NCBI RefSeq assembly: GCF_905475345.1
Contig: NC_066590.1
Coordinates: 6,577,001-6,641,000, forward strand
Origin: Vespula vulgaris
Lineage: Eukaryota; Arthropoda; Insecta; Hymenoptera; Vespidae
DNA length: 64,000 nt
Direction of reading: 5' to 3'
Made by a program: the position numbers and the translations under genes. The notes beneath the pieces were generated by a model. That model saw nothing but the letters and a program-made list of their open reading frames with translations. It searched no databases and had not been told where the DNA came from. Numbering within the stretch: the first letter of the stretch is position 1; each line of letters starts with the position of its first letter. Positions 1 through 13,023 of the stretch are shown here, in pieces.

Positions 1-567
1 AGAGAGAGAGAAAGATGTTGAGGAGGTCTATTTTCGATTATGCGCTTTTCGACGTGGTAATCGCGCTTTTGCTTTCGCTGTAGCATGCGAGAAAATAAAC
101 GAGGTAGTAACGCAGCTCGGTGGTTTACGTCGGATCTACTCATGAAAGAGAGAAAGAGAAAGAGAGTTATATAAATAGATAAAGATAGTATAAAGAGAAA
201 GAAATGACGAGAAACGAAGAATTATTGCTCTACATAATAGCGTTAAATTAACATTTGATAAAAATAATGATATTCGAGGAAAATAACGAAATAGTAAAAG
301 ATTGGCTTAGAACAAAGATTAGAAATTGGGTTTAGATAAATTTTCTTTCACTCTTATATGTATATTTCTTTGACAAGACAAAGGGAAAGAGTTATAGTGA
401 TTTTTTGCTCGTATTTCTGGCTGTTGGCCGACTGCTAAGATTAGAAGAACGTCCGCTATATATAGGCTGACATTTGTATACGTCTTCTCTTAAAACGTGA
501 ACTCACACACGAGAGAGTACCCATTTCTCTCCTCCTCTTCCGCCTCCACCTTCTCAAAAAAGAGAAA

Positions 568-580
568 GAGAAAGAGAAAC

Positions 581-611
<31 letters not shown>
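568..611. repeat. AG-rich microsatellite
   Basis: Interrupted AAAGAG units run into a pure AG dinucleotide tract. It is the first of many GA/CT tracts in the window. Confidence 0.85.
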
Positions 612-3600
612 CTTTTCGCTTTTAGATCCAGCACTGGATAAGCAGAGTTTCATGGTGATGATGACAACAACGACGACAACGCGGCAAGAACTTGAATGAG
701 CCCGTGCGTTTCGGAAACTCGACATGAGCTTGTTGTTGTTTCACTCTATTATCCTCTCTAAATCGCATATTCTTCCTCCTAAACATATTCTCCCTCATCG
801 TAACCTAATCCACGAGATTCAACGTTTTTCAAGTAATACTGTTACATATTATCGCGCTTCTCTCGGGATTTTACATTCATTATTACTCATTATTGTTTTA
901 CTCGCGTTAATTCGTTGTACGAACATTCTTTTTCTTTTCTTTTTTTTTTTTTTTTAAATAATTAATTCCATAACAATTACATACCTAATTGATTCGTGTG
1001 GTGCATATTGTAGGTAGTAATACCATATTCCAGGGCCATATGACACACTCCTCTTAAGTAGTTATCCACGAAAATCGTTTGATGGTCACGTTATTTAACA
1101 TGAGTTGACGACGACATCTACGTAAAACGCATATGTATTTTCACTTTTACTAATCTTTCCTTTATTTTCTCTCCTCTTTCTCTATTTGTTTGTTTTTTTG
1201 TTTTCGTTTCGTTTTTCTTTTTCTATTTTCTTTATCACACTTTTCCTCCAACAAACGTACGTACGCACGCACGTACGTTCGTTGTTGTCGTTCTCGTCGT
1301 CACGGTTTTACGCGTCAACGAAATTTTTTTACGCACAACAACGATCGATCAATTCCACGCGACAAATTTAGATTTGAAATATGATAAAGAACGAAACTTT
1401 TCCGACACTACAACGAAGAAAAGATTACACGTGTTATGTAGTATTATTTATTATACTACTCTTCATCGATTTTTCTCACTAGGATCCTGCGATTTTCCAT
1501 GATGACAATAGATGATCCACCCTTTGATCCATTGCTCACGATCATCCCCTTCTTCTCGTTGATCTTCCTTCGATGTTCGTTCGTTTTTTTTTGCTTGTTT
1601 GTTTCTTTGAAATTCTTTTCTCTTAGAAACGCTCTGAAAAAGAAGAGAAAAAACCGAAACGAAATGTCAATTCTTGTAGAAAAAAGAAATAATGGAAAAA
1701 TACGAAATTAAAAGATGAACGAGAGATAGAGATAGAGAGAAAGAGACGAGAATAATTGTCTCTAGTCTATTCATTTTCTATTAATGGAACGGCAAAATAC
1801 CAGGGAGGCTTCAACGTCAATGTAAAAATATCGCAAAACTTTCTATATTTCTGTAAAACGACAACGGTTGCTACGATTTAAGGCTAAATATGACGCACGT
1901 CCCAACTGTCATAGAATGAAAATCTAATTTTGTGCTTCCTGCGACAAGTGTCAACGATTCGTGCCAAGAACGAGACGGGATGGCCATTATCTCGTGTACG
2001 ATGCCAAAACTTTGTAAGTGCCGATTTTACCGATGCCTCCTCGTCTTTCCTATTTATTTAACGACATGACCTACGTTTCTTCTCCTTTCTTATTTATGTA
2101 TCGGATTGGCCAATAACTAATGTCGACATTTTTTTTAATAGCGGCCCGAGCCAAAAGTTCTTAGGGGATTTTTAAAATCAATTACTTTTTTCTCCCCCAG
2201 ACTTCTACAGCCGATCTTATTCCATTCTTTTATTATTTCTTTTTTCCCCAAAAGAAGTACGAGCCAAGGATCATTTTTACAACTTAAAGAAAAAAGAACA
2301 GATTGATCTAAAAATGTCTCATAATCGATATTAAACATAATTGATTTTGGGTATCATCTAAGAATATTTGGTCGAATCTGTATTAAAAATTGCGATATTA
2401 CTTATTAGTCGATCCGATATCTCTTTTTCTTCTTTTGCATATATGCATTTAAGTGCACGCATGTGTGTATACGCGCGCTGATATAAGACAACGAATAGCG
2501 TAGTCTCTTCTTCGTCTTCTTTCTCATCCTTCTCGTTCTCTTTCTCTCTCACAATCAATTAACGAATTACATAATTAATTCGCGGTATACTCGAGAAGAT
2601 TACGTCGAGTGGAGGAGGAATGATTTAGCGAAAGGCGAATTGGAAGGAACGAATCGTAGAAAAAAAGAAGAATCAAGCGTGTACGAGGCGAGTTAGTTAA
2701 CCTCCATAAAGCAAAAAAGAAGAAACGAAGAAAGAAAGGAAGAACTCGGCCGAACGCGCGATCGGTATACGGTCATATCAATTTGTTGACCGATAATATT
2801 CGCCAGCCGAAATCTCTCTCTCTCTCTCTCTCTCTTTCACGTGTGGACTTAATAAATGCAAAATTTCTTTAATATCTAAAGTTGTTCAAGAAAATATAAA
2901 GAAGATCGTCTGAATCTCTTCGAATTCTAAACGGGGATATGTTACGGTGAAAAGTCAATGACCCAGTCATACGTACTTTTCGATTTTTAAACATCGTTTA
3001 CTTTCTTTTTACATTTTTCTTATAATTTCATCGATTTCTTGACAATCGATGTAACATTATTGAACGGTACAGCGATGATGATAATAATAAAAGTACAAAC
3101 ACGGGAACTAGACTTGCCGTACTGATAGTAACTCGAAAACAAAGAGGGAGAGAAAGAGAGAGGGAGGAAAAGAAGAAGTGAGAGAGAAGGTGACATCGGT
3201 GAGAAAAATAACACGCGCGTGTTCGCGATTCGCGCTTAGCTGTCGTTCGAAACCGCTTAAAAAATACTTTATAGGTATTCCCATGTGTGCCTTGACGCGT
3301 GCGTGTAACTTTTCTCTTTCTCTCTTCTTCTACTATTGCATGTGCATGCGCGGCTAGGAGGAGAACGTCCATGGCATATGACGTGTTTTCCGTGACGAGA
3401 TCGATCCGACCGCCACTAAAATAAGTTCGTGTTCGATTCGATCCGCAAGAAAAACTACGGCTTTCTCGACCAACGGAAGAAAAAAAAAATGAGGGAAAAG
3501 AGAAGAAGAAAGAAAAGGGAAAAGCCCTTTTCTTGACAAACATAATTAGCAGCAGTTTAATTAAAAAAAGAAAAAGATACAAAAAGAGACAAAATAGCAA

Positions 3601-4370
3601 AGAGATAAGGACCAACAGACACAGAGAGAGAGAGAAAGAGAGAGAGAGTAATAATAATAAAGGCAAATTCCCCACACCATCTCGCAAAGTCTATTTCTCT
3701 CGTTGAGGAGGCGCCAACAATCTAAATTCGTCGCCGCCACGCCTCCGCGACTTTTCACGTGGCGTGCATCAGCCGCGCGAGCCTGAGAGAACGTTCGCGT
3801 CCCGCGGGCATGGACCTGTATGCGGGGACACGGAAATTCCGCGTGAACGCATTAGATTCTCTAAATCAAAAAAAAAAAAGAAAGAAAGAAAAGAACTAAA
3901 AAAGAGAACAAATGAATATAAAATGTCGACGTTCGTTTATCTCTACAGCGAACGTTAAACAGAATATATATTCGCCTAAAAAAAAAAAAAAAAAGAAAAA
4001 AATAAATCAACTTTTACATTACTAATTCATACTTTCCGTTACGAATACAATATCCACCGGCTATTTTTTTTTTCATTATTTATTTCAACGTGCATTTGAA
4101 ACATTTAAATAACGCTTTCTTTTATTTCGTAATAATAAAGAGAAATTAAGATACGAGTAAGATAAGGTAAGAGTGAAAAGGAAAGAATGTGTATGTTTAA
4201 AGGGAAAAAAAAGAAAGAAAGAAAAAAAGAAAAGAGTGAAGTAGGTCTCTTTCTCTCCCCCTCCCTTTCTCGTTATCTCACGCATACATGAATTTTTCGA
4301 CGAGAAGGCTCGTCTTGCTTTTTATTCGAGAGAAGAAGATTCGACGACTTGTGCACGCCTTCTTTTTTCC

Positions 4371-4433
4371 ATGATGATGACGATGATGATTACTACTATC
4401 ATTATTATTATTGTTATTATTATTATTAGGATG

Positions 4434-4470
<37 letters not shown>
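4371..4470. repeat. GAT then ATT trinucleotide array
   Basis: A short GAT-type array passes into a longer, slightly interrupted ATT array. The isoleucine- and methionine-rich open frame over it is an artefact of the repeat. Confidence 0.85.
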
Positions 4471-4474
<4 letters not shown>

Positions 4475-5218
4475 AATTATATAAGATAAAATTAACGCGT
4501 TCGTTGCTACGTAGTAAATTTCAACGAATAAGACGTAAGCGAATTCCTTGTTAGAAGTACGACGTAATTGCATGGCTATGTGCAAAAACGCATACATATA
4601 TGTATATACATGAGAGACGCAGTTCGATAGCGATCTCATAAATTCCTCTCGTGTAAACCTTTGAAGGTCTTGCGAAGGAACAAGAGAAAGAAAATTCTTC
4701 AACCCTTCGGAGTGGATAAAAGTCCATGGTTTCTATCGGGTCAAACACTTGTCTGGCGCACGAACAAAATCTCGTTACAACGGAATCTTGTTGAAGAAAA
4801 ATCCGATTAAAAGAAGAAAAGAGAAGGAGAGAGAGAGAAAGAGAGAGGTTAAAGAAGAACGATAGGAGATAGTTGAACGAGAAAACAAAAGGAAAAAGAG
4901 AGAGAACGAGCAGGAGAAACCCTTGCTCCGATCGAAGAACATCGGAGTAAAACGAACACTGACGAAGATTATTTTCTGCCTCTCTTTCTCTTTCTCTCCC
5001 TCTTCTTCGCGTAATCTACGTGGTATAAGACGAACGAAGCTGTTTACCTAGAATCGCTGAGTTAACGGAGAAAAAGAGAGGGGAAATGGCGCGGGGTAAA
5101 GTAGTAACAACACAACAGGTGTTTCCTCGTTACAGCCTGTCGAAGAGATTTCTCGTTTCGCTGGTTACTCACGAATCTTTTAAAGTAATGTCGCTTGAAA
5201 ATCCAAAGCATCTACATA

Positions 5219-5241
5219 AATATATATATATATATATGTAT

Positions 5242-5286
<45 letters not shown>

Positions 5287-5299
5287 TATAGATATATAT
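5219..5299. repeat. AT dinucleotide tract
   Basis: About 80 bp of alternating A and T with a few G interruptions. It is self-complementary and could extrude as a hairpin. It lies about 130 bp left of a long AG tract. Confidence 0.9.
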
Positions 5300-5422
5300 G
5301 TACATGATGTCGTTGTGGAAGAAGGGCGTTCGCGAATATCGTGAGCTAATTTGTCGCGTTCCTCGACGGAATACAACGAAGAAGAGACGAAAAGAAAAAG
5401 TGAGACAGAAAGAGACACGCAC

Positions 5423-5428
<6 letters not shown>

Positions 5429-5498
<70 letters not shown>
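5429..5498. repeat. AG dinucleotide tract (purine-only strand)
   Basis: Roughly 70 bp of AG with two AAAG interruptions. It is a mirror-symmetric purine tract of the kind that can form triplex (H-) DNA, and it also contains overlapping GAGAG words (GAGA-factor type). Confidence 0.9.
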
Positions 5499-5500
<2 letters not shown>

Positions 5501-5525
5501 TAAGAGAGAAGCACGATCGCGGTAA

Positions 5526-5536
5526 AAGATGGCGGC
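5526..5536 (+). promoter_or_regulatory. YY1/Pleiohomeotic-like site
   Basis: The 11-mer AAGATGGCGGC matches the vertebrate YY1 consensus that is often found just downstream of start sites; fly Pleiohomeotic shares its GCCAT core. It sits between an AG tract and a CpG-rich stretch (about 5535-6260), so it may mark a promoter. No transcript can be confirmed from sequence alone. Confidence 0.3.
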
Positions 5537-5814
5537 GTAAAACTCTCGCACGGCGGCGCCTCTTGCGCGCTACCACACGCGATCTTGTCTTTTACCTTCG
5601 AAAAAGAACGTGCGAAGATCCAACGGCGGACGAAAACAATGAATCGATGGTAAAGCTCGAAGGACGGAGAACGTTAAAGAAGCTTCGTGAGATGGGTTGG
5701 CAAAGAATACTAGCCGATGTGGGTCCCGAGTTCTCCTTCGCGATGCGGAAGCTGCCACGACGCTCTTCTTCTGCGTCTATGTATATGCGTGTACGTGTAT
5801 GTCTCTATGTACTC

Positions 5815-5838
5815 TCGCTTACTCGCTCGCTCGCTCGC

Positions 5839-5881
<43 letters not shown>

Positions 5882-5893
5882 ATCTCTATCTCT
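5815..5893. repeat. GCTC tetranucleotide then TC tract
   Basis: CGCT/GCTC units pass into TC dinucleotides. Leu-Ala-Arg-Ser runs in the overlapping open frames are produced by this repeat. Confidence 0.85.
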
Positions 5894-8800
5894 TTTTTCT
5901 TTCTTCTTTCTTTTCTTACTTTTCTCACACGATATTTTTCTATCACTCGATCACTCGCGATTCACAAAGTAATAGATAGAAATTCATCGTAGATCGGTGG
6001 CCTCCAAAAGAACGATGATACAGAAGGAAAAAAAACTTCACGAAAGTGACGCGAGACCGAGACGAAAACTACACAACGTTACCGCGCGACAGCCGAGAGA
6101 GAACTGGCAGGCACCGCGAGTCTCGCCACCCGCTCGCACCTCCCACTCCTCTGCCGTCGCCTTTCGCGCCGTGCCGGCAGCGCCGCTCTCGGCGGTACCG
6201 CCAAATTCAAACTATTTTTAGACTTCGCCAGCATTGTTGCGTCGTCCGCGCGCTCTCTTCCCGCAGCAGACAGGCACGTAACCGTGCTTTTCTTGGGCCA
6301 CGAGACTCTAATCGTTTTTTATTTTATATCATTCGTTATTTAATAAATAACGGTATCTTTATGTTTAAATATAATATTAATTTAACCTCGAATATTAACC
6401 AATAAAATATTATTTATCATTCGTCAATTGTCAATGATAACGATTTGCTCATTCATCATGTTCGAACAACACGATTTCCCGATATAAGTAATACATTATC
6501 TCAAAAAGCATCTCGATGACGCATCGAGTAATCTGAATGGATTAAAAAATGTACATTGCTACCCGTCGGAAGTTCGTGGGTTGTGGTCTACCGCTTCAGG
6601 AAGCGGTCTTATCGGTGGCCCTTTGTTTTTTGCGTGCCAATTCATAGAAATCAACGAGTAATCAGAATATATACATATACATACACGTATATATACATAC
6701 ACGTGTATATATTACTGGCGTTAATGACACTGTACAGATTAAGCTTATCGCGTACGATGACGATTGGAAGGAATACGAGAAGCACTCGTGGGAGCTTGCA
6801 CAGCGAGTTTTCCAAACGATCTTAATGAGAGGCAACCCTTTTATTTTCTCTCTTCGTGGCAATAATTTTCTATCTCCTCTCAAAACTTTGAAAACTTATC
6901 TTTCATTAAACGAATTGATCGCTATAAAACGGCGGAGAGTTTTTTCTTAATTATTTACCTATTTACGAGGAACTTTAAGAAAAGATGTAAAATAAAGCTA
7001 ATTAGCGATAGAAGAGAATCGAAACATCATAGTCGACTCGTATCTCTTTCTCTCTCTCTCTCTCTCTCTCGACCTTTCGCTTTGTTCCCGCGATCGAAAG
7101 TCAGAATAGAACTACTCCTTTGTCTCCGAGCTACGTGTCTCTTTGTGGCCTAATTCGATCTAAAGCGGAATTTTCTTTCTTGTTTCTTCTTTTTTCTCTT
7201 GTTTCTGTTGTCTTTCCTTCGTGTTCTCACGTGTATGCATGCGTGTCTCTATCTCTCTTTTTTTCTTCGTCTCTCAGAGTCGCCGAACGAAGGTAAAGAA
7301 GGAAAAAAGAAAAAAGAAAGAGAGAAAAAAAAGTATCGAACCAATTACGTGCACCTTTCCGAAAATAGCTAACAAGGTCGGCCGCTTTCCTCTTGCCGTC
7401 TTCGACCCTTCGCCGTCGACCCTAAACTCTCTATCGATCCGTACGAAGCGGTAGTTAGAGATAGCACTGACACGAAGCTGTCGTGCGCGCTAATGTGTAT
7501 GTGTATTGTGGTCTGTTGTGTATTCTGTACGTGTGCGTCTGTGTTTACTATATGTGTGTATATGTGTCTGTTGTGTATTTATTGTGTGCGTGTATGTGTG
7601 TGCGTTGAAGAAACACGTTGTAGATACGTCCGTTTTACAGTAATTAATGTCTCGTTGAGAAACTACGAGATAGTCAACGTGGTTACTAGAAGTACCCTGT
7701 GAAATGTCGTGAAGACAGAGAAAGAGAGAGAGAAGTAAAGGGAATCTCGAACTTGAGACGTTTCCGTGTTTATAAATAAAAAAGGAGAAATCGAGCAAAA
7801 AATGTGCACTGTGTACACATGATCACGTATCGTTATAGTTACGCATATATACATGTATAGTGTCTTACACTTTAATCGATTTATTTCAAAAATAGTATTT
7901 TTTTCTTTTTTTTTTCTTTTTAATATATATATATGTGTATATATACATGTATTTATGTTTTATTAACTAATAGTTATCGTGCGACGTTAATAAATTTATA
8001 CAATGAAAAAATTCTTCTTTTATCGATGCTGATTTTTGTCATACACATCACTTTGCATAGAGTTCCCTCCCTCTTTCTCTCTCTCTCTTTCTCTCCCTCC
8101 ACCCCTCTCTCTCTCTCTCTCGCGTCAAGTCAATTTGATCTATTTATAACCGACCGTTCGATATGATGTACCGTCGTTATTTTTAGCTGCTTACCTAGCT
8201 CTCGACCCTTTCCACCCCTTTGGAATGGCACTTGGGTGAACGCGACGAGGGATACGAAAATTTTTTTTTTTCGTACGGTATATATGAATTTACCTAAAAA
8301 AAATGAGAGAGAGAAAGGGAAAAAATAAGGAAAGAAAGAGAAAGAACTTGGTTGACGATAAAAAGCTCGACTATGTCCTTTTGTCTACCCTTTCCTCGTA
8401 GAAAGAAAAGAAATAAGAAAGAAACAGAAAAAGAAAAGAAGCAAAAAGGACCAACCATAGAAATTATTTTTACGTCACAGCATCCATTATCCTCTTGTGT
8501 TCTTTTTACTTCTTTTTTAAAGGCTACACGCTCCAAAAATTCGCATAAATCCATGAACGATCCAGGTCAAAATTATCAAGTTTTACGGATAAGGAGAGAA
8601 AAAGAAAGAGAGAAAAAGAACAAATAAAATTCGTCGGTTTCTATTCATCAGCTATGAAAAAATTTGTATACGGAAAATGATAAATTCGTATATAGATGCA
8701 TACAAAGAGAAATACTGAGAAATGAGATATTCGCTGTCGGAGCACAGTGCCGTTTAATTACGTGCTGAAGCAATTACACGGATTAAATGACTCACGTTTG

Positions 8801-8974
8801 GAAGTGTACTGCAACTCATGGTAAACGTGATATAGTAAACTTAATCTGATTTTTTTTCTTTCTTTTTTTCATATCCTACCTCTTCATTATTAATTTCTTT
8901 CCATTTTGCGTTTATTATTGCTTTTCCTCTTTTATATTTCTTTGTACATTGTAATAAATATTAATGAACATTCA

Positions 8975-8976
8975 TC

Positions 8977-9010
<34 letters not shown>

Positions 9011-9021
9011 CATCTATCTAT
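8975..9021. repeat. TCTA tetranucleotide microsatellite
   Basis: About eleven TCTA units with one CCTA interruption. A classical polymorphic tetranucleotide locus. Confidence 0.9.
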
Positions 9022-9958
9022 GTATGTATATATTTACTCAAATTATTGAAAAAGACTTTATTAAATTGTTACACTTCATTTGATTTCTATTGTTTCCTCC
9101 CTTATTAGCCCCAACAAACGAAAGGAAATAATTCATTCGTGTTAACGCTCTCGAAAACTATTTTTCTTTTACGAAGAAGAAAAAGAGAGAAGAAGAAGAA
9201 GAAGAAGGAAAGTTAGAAAGAAAGAGCAGTCAAAAAATGGCAAGCAAAAAGAAATATAAAAGAAATAAAAAGAGAGAAAGAGAGGAGAAATGAGGGGAAG
9301 GAGGATTACATCGAGTTGCCTCGGCATGAGGTCGACCAGGGTGTGTGTATGAGTGTATGTGTATATATATAAATACGCGCCCTTAACAAACGGACCGTTC
9401 CACTTTTACGAAATGCTCTACTCCTCCCGAGGGAGGTAACGCGTTCTTGTTCCCTAGAGAAACAATAAAAAAAACAACAAAAAAAAAAGGAAAGAAAAAA
9501 ATGAAAAAAGAGAAACAGAAAGAAAGAAACAGAAAAGAAGAAAAAGAAAAAGAATAAGATAACACACGATGCACACGGAAACATAGATACTGAAATGAAT
9601 GAAATCTCGTTTAGAGGTAATAAAATCGAAAAAGTTGGAAAAATCTTTGCGTAACTATCATGCGAGGAGAGTTTCATTCAAGAAATTTCTCACATTGAAG
9701 AGAGAAAAATTGGCTTGTGACGATTTTTCGTAGGCGGACTTAGAAGTGCACACTTTCTCTCTCTCTCTCTTTCTCTCTCTGTCTTTCTCATAGGTAGTAC
9801 ATAGGCGTGCTCCTCGTATTCGACGTATATGCTAGTACGAAAATAGTGTGCGGCTCGTTCGAAAATACCGGACGCTAAAAATACGGTCAAAAATAAACGC
9901 CCACACGTGTAAAAACACGCATTAATATTCGCCGCCTCTCGCTCGCGCGTTCTTCGAC

Positions 9959-10077
9959 GCTCGAGATATCTCCATCTTCTTCTACTTCTACTTCTTCTTT
10001 TTCTTTTTCTTCTTCTTCTATCTTCTTCATCTTCATTTTCTTTTTCTTTTTCTTCTTCTTCCTCTTTCATCGTATAC
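9959..10077. repeat. TTC/TTTTC pyrimidine tract
   Basis: Long interrupted TTC and CTTTTT units on the + strand. On the minus strand they produce a spurious Lys/Glu/Arg-rich frame. Confidence 0.8.
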
Positions 10078-10354
10078 GTAGAAAAGTTCGAGAGGAAAGA
10101 AGACAAAGACGAAGAGTCATGGAGGATTTTTCAGCTTTTCTGATGAGAATCGAGATAAACGTTTAGCATAAATTCTTAAAATAATTTAGATTTAGTTTTT
10201 TGCTTTTCTCTTTTCTTTTTTTTTAATATATTCATACGTAATTTTATATAGATATTCACCAGAATTAATCAGCTTTATAAACTTAGAGTAAATTTATCGA
10301 TCTATCCTTCTCTCCTCTCTCTCTCTCTTTTCGATTAAAATTTATTCACAGAGA

Positions 10355-10386
<32 letters not shown>

Positions 10387-11214
10387 AAACTGTGCCTTCA
10401 GCGTAAAATTTAGGTCAACTAGGGTCAGTATGCTCCCTATATAAGGTATGTATTTACATGCTTTGACAAATTCTTTTCTATGCAGCGATGTATATATTTG
10501 GATGCTGAAGAAGAATCGTGGATCGATCGTTCATCCTAAAATAATTCGTGTAATAGTCTACATGCAAAGAGGTTCGACATGCAAATCTATCCATCCAAGC
10601 TCAAAAAAAGATTAATAAAATTGATCGACCAGATACGAAACTTTCCACACATATACACATAAATATATGATCGTGAGAAAGAGGAGGTTAACTTAAAAAA
10701 GAGATAGAAAGAGAGAGAGAGAGAGAAAAAGAGAAAGAAAAAAAGATTAAAAGAATCCCAGTGGCAGGTCGAGACACCTGCAACAGGGTCGCTCTTCGAA
10801 CCCTCATTTTCGTCGTCCCCTAACGAGTATAACGTAACGACTAGTGTGAAAAGGATAGGACAGGAAGGTATTTAATGGACCTAAACACTGACGACAGCTT
10901 CTTCGCGTGGGGGTCGGACATCGAGAACGATCCTACTAACGTGTTTATAATGCGTATTTCTTTGAAAGTAAAAAACAGGAAACGAAAGAAGGAAAAAAAC
11001 AACGATGAAAAAGACAAAAAAGAAACACAAAGAAAAGGATGAGGAAGAAGTCAAAAAGCGAAAAGAAAAGAAAAGACAGTCTTAACAGGTAGCGTGAAAG
11101 GAGATGACAACAGTCACGAGAGAGGGTTGCTGCCTTGTCAGGAGGGTGTTTGTGTGTGTTGTTACTGTAAAGTAGAGGGGAATAAAGAAAGAAAGATAGG
11201 GATAGAGAGATAGG

Positions 11215-11267
11215 GGAGAGAGAGAGAGAGAGAGATAGAGAGATAGAGAGATAGAGAGAGAGAGAGA
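11215..11267. repeat. AG / AGAT repeat
   Basis: An AG dinucleotide tract with regular GATA interruptions, followed at about 11346-11375 by a GAGAA pentamer array. Both lie directly upstream of a TATA-like element, so they could serve as GAGA-factor sites. Confidence 0.8.
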
Positions 11268-11409
11268 ATGGTAGTGGTCGTCTATTTATAGCATGGTAAG
11301 GTTTTTCGTGGGAGGATCGAGTGGGACGAGGAAGAACGGTGGTGTTAGAAGAGAAGAGAAGAGAAGAGAAGAGGGAAAGCCTGGGTCGAAGCGGGAGGGA
11401 GGAGGTTCC

Positions 11410-11417
11410 TATAAATA
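11410..11417 (+). promoter_or_regulatory. TATA-box candidate
   Basis: TATAAATA lies in a GC-richer context downstream of GAGA-type repeats, and the next 150 bp are unusually G+C rich for this region. A start site would be expected near 11440. No clear initiator or downstream coding exon was found, so this remains a candidate core promoter. Confidence 0.3.
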
Positions 11418-11673
11418 GGAGACGGCACTCGACTCCTCCGGGGGTGACCTTTGCGCGCGTACTAACACGTCGACTCTTGCACGGTGCACGCTATTAGGCT
11501 AGGTTATTGGTTCTCGCCCTCTTCGTTTCCCCCTTACGTCTCTTCACGTTCCCGTGACCAACTCTCCTCTACTCCCCTCGAACAACTTCTCCTCCCTTTA
11601 CTCGGGCGCCACCACCGTCCCGGCTTGAATCTGGGTCATGTTTACTGCTCGCACCACCTCCCTTCGCTTGCCC

Positions 11674-11675
<2 letters not shown>

Positions 11676-11736
<61 letters not shown>
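11676..11736. repeat. TA dinucleotide tract
   Basis: A short GT run, then about 40 bp of TA, then GTAT units. A compound microsatellite. Confidence 0.9.
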
Positions 11737-12199
11737 GTCTCTTTCTTTTCTATCGCCTAGACGACTATCAAAATTCGAGGAAAAATTATGTTCCCTATCC
11801 TGAATCTCGAGACGTGAAATTTTTGGCTTATTTGGCTTTTCAATTTGATCGAATTACTTGGAAAGGAAACTTTTCATATCAATCCTCTTTGCTTCCCTCG
11901 TTTCTTTGAAATCGTTTCGATAAATATCGACCATCGAATAAAATGGTGGTACTGCCTCGATACGCGTGAAATTCGAATCGTGCCTCTTGATTATACGAAC
12001 AATGGATCAGAGTTGAAAAGGGGGGATGATTAGAAAATCTAACGTTTCGAATGCTTTTTTTCTCATGTAATTGAGAGAGAGAGAGAGAGAGAGAAAGAGA
12101 AAGAAAGAGAGTAAAAAAGAGAAAAAAAACGTGTATTAAATATACTTTGCATGAAAAATATATGGCGGGAGGTGACGAGTAAACAATGGCACAGCATTC

Positions 12200-12235
12200 G
12201 TCCGTCCGTCCGTCCGTCCATCCGCGTCCATCCGT
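12200..12235. repeat. CGTC/CATC tetranucleotide array
   Basis: Tandem CCGT units with CATC variants. It encodes Ser-Val-Arg-Pro repeats in the overlapping open frame, which I regard as spurious. Confidence 0.8.
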
Positions 12236-13023
12236 CGGTGCGAACGAGCGAGCGAGCGCAACGTGGCTGGCTACGACAGAAATAGAAGCGTTTGCGATCG
12301 ATCGATGTGTGCTTTTTCTTTTTTCTTTTTTTTTCAAGCGGCGGAGTACCGTCGACGACGACGACACAACAGTGGCAAGCAAGCTTTTCGTGTGGCACGC
12401 TCCTACGCGCGCGCACACATACATAGTACGCGTTTTTATATGTGCGTGTGTGTTTGTGTACAGTTATATTCGAATATATATTAAAAAATATATATACATA
12501 TGTAATAAATAAAAGAACTAACACAAATATATATAATAAAACAAGTAAAACAGCACCTATCCAATCGATTTATTTGTCGACCTTCGATAAGTACGAAAAA
12601 AGCGGAATAAATAAAAAAAGAAAAAATTTGTTACTCGGAACCACGACAAAGAACGTGTGTTGGTAACAAACGCTAGCGCACCCATCCATCCACCCACAAA
12701 TACAAATACACATACATACGTACATATATATACAGACACATACACCTAAAGCCAAACGTCGAGAGCTAGCGCGTAACGAAATTAGCGCAGGTACAATGCG
12801 AAGCCGCCTTCGCTCGAGAAAATAGAATTGGCTGACTACCAAAGCCGGGTCCTGAATAGATTTCAGCTATATGGACGCGTCTTCTCTCCCTTCTTTTCTC
12901 GACTCATCCTTCCCCCACCAACTCCGACCCACCCCCGCCCACTAGTAGCATTTCTTTACTGCTCCTGCACACCCCTCACGGCTGGCCTTTGTGTGACGTA
13001 ACACTCGTCAACTTGTCACAACC

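Larger units (their letters stand above)
1..5218. other. gene-free, simple-repeat-rich block
   Basis: I see no supportable coding exon here. The open frames present are low-complexity (Ser/Leu/Phe or Arg/Glu/Lys runs) and come from GA/CT and T-rich tracts. The block holds several AG/TC microsatellites (about 568-611, 2813-2837, 3620-3650) and a trinucleotide array near 4.37-4.47 kb. It may be intergenic or part of a large intron of a gene outside the window; the sequence does not decide. Confidence 0.6.
5537..11409. other. gene-free block with a CpG-rich patch
   Basis: No exon is supportable. About 5535-6260 is richer in G+C and CpG than its surroundings and carries an open frame (5563-5979) whose first 70 residues are not low-complexity but match nothing I recognise. 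The rest is AT-rich DNA with CT, GT and TTC-type repeats. Confidence 0.5.

Noticed and set aside
3028..3687. 219-aa open frame on the minus strand
   Set aside because: It is almost entirely Ser/Leu/Phe/Arg from GA/CT and T-rich DNA, with no domain and no splice logic.
5180..5979. Several overlapping 75-138 aa frames
   Set aside because: Most of their length is translated AT, AG and CGCT microsatellite. Only 5563-5770 is non-repetitive, and it is reported as a weak observation.
9306..10106. Minus-strand frames rich in Phe or Glu/Lys/Arg
   Set aside because: They come from pyrimidine/purine tracts, and all frames look alike.
11484..11909. 141-aa open frame after the TATA candidate
   Set aside because: It starts at GTG and runs through a TA microsatellite (Tyr-Ile repeats). 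Leader sequence is a better reading.
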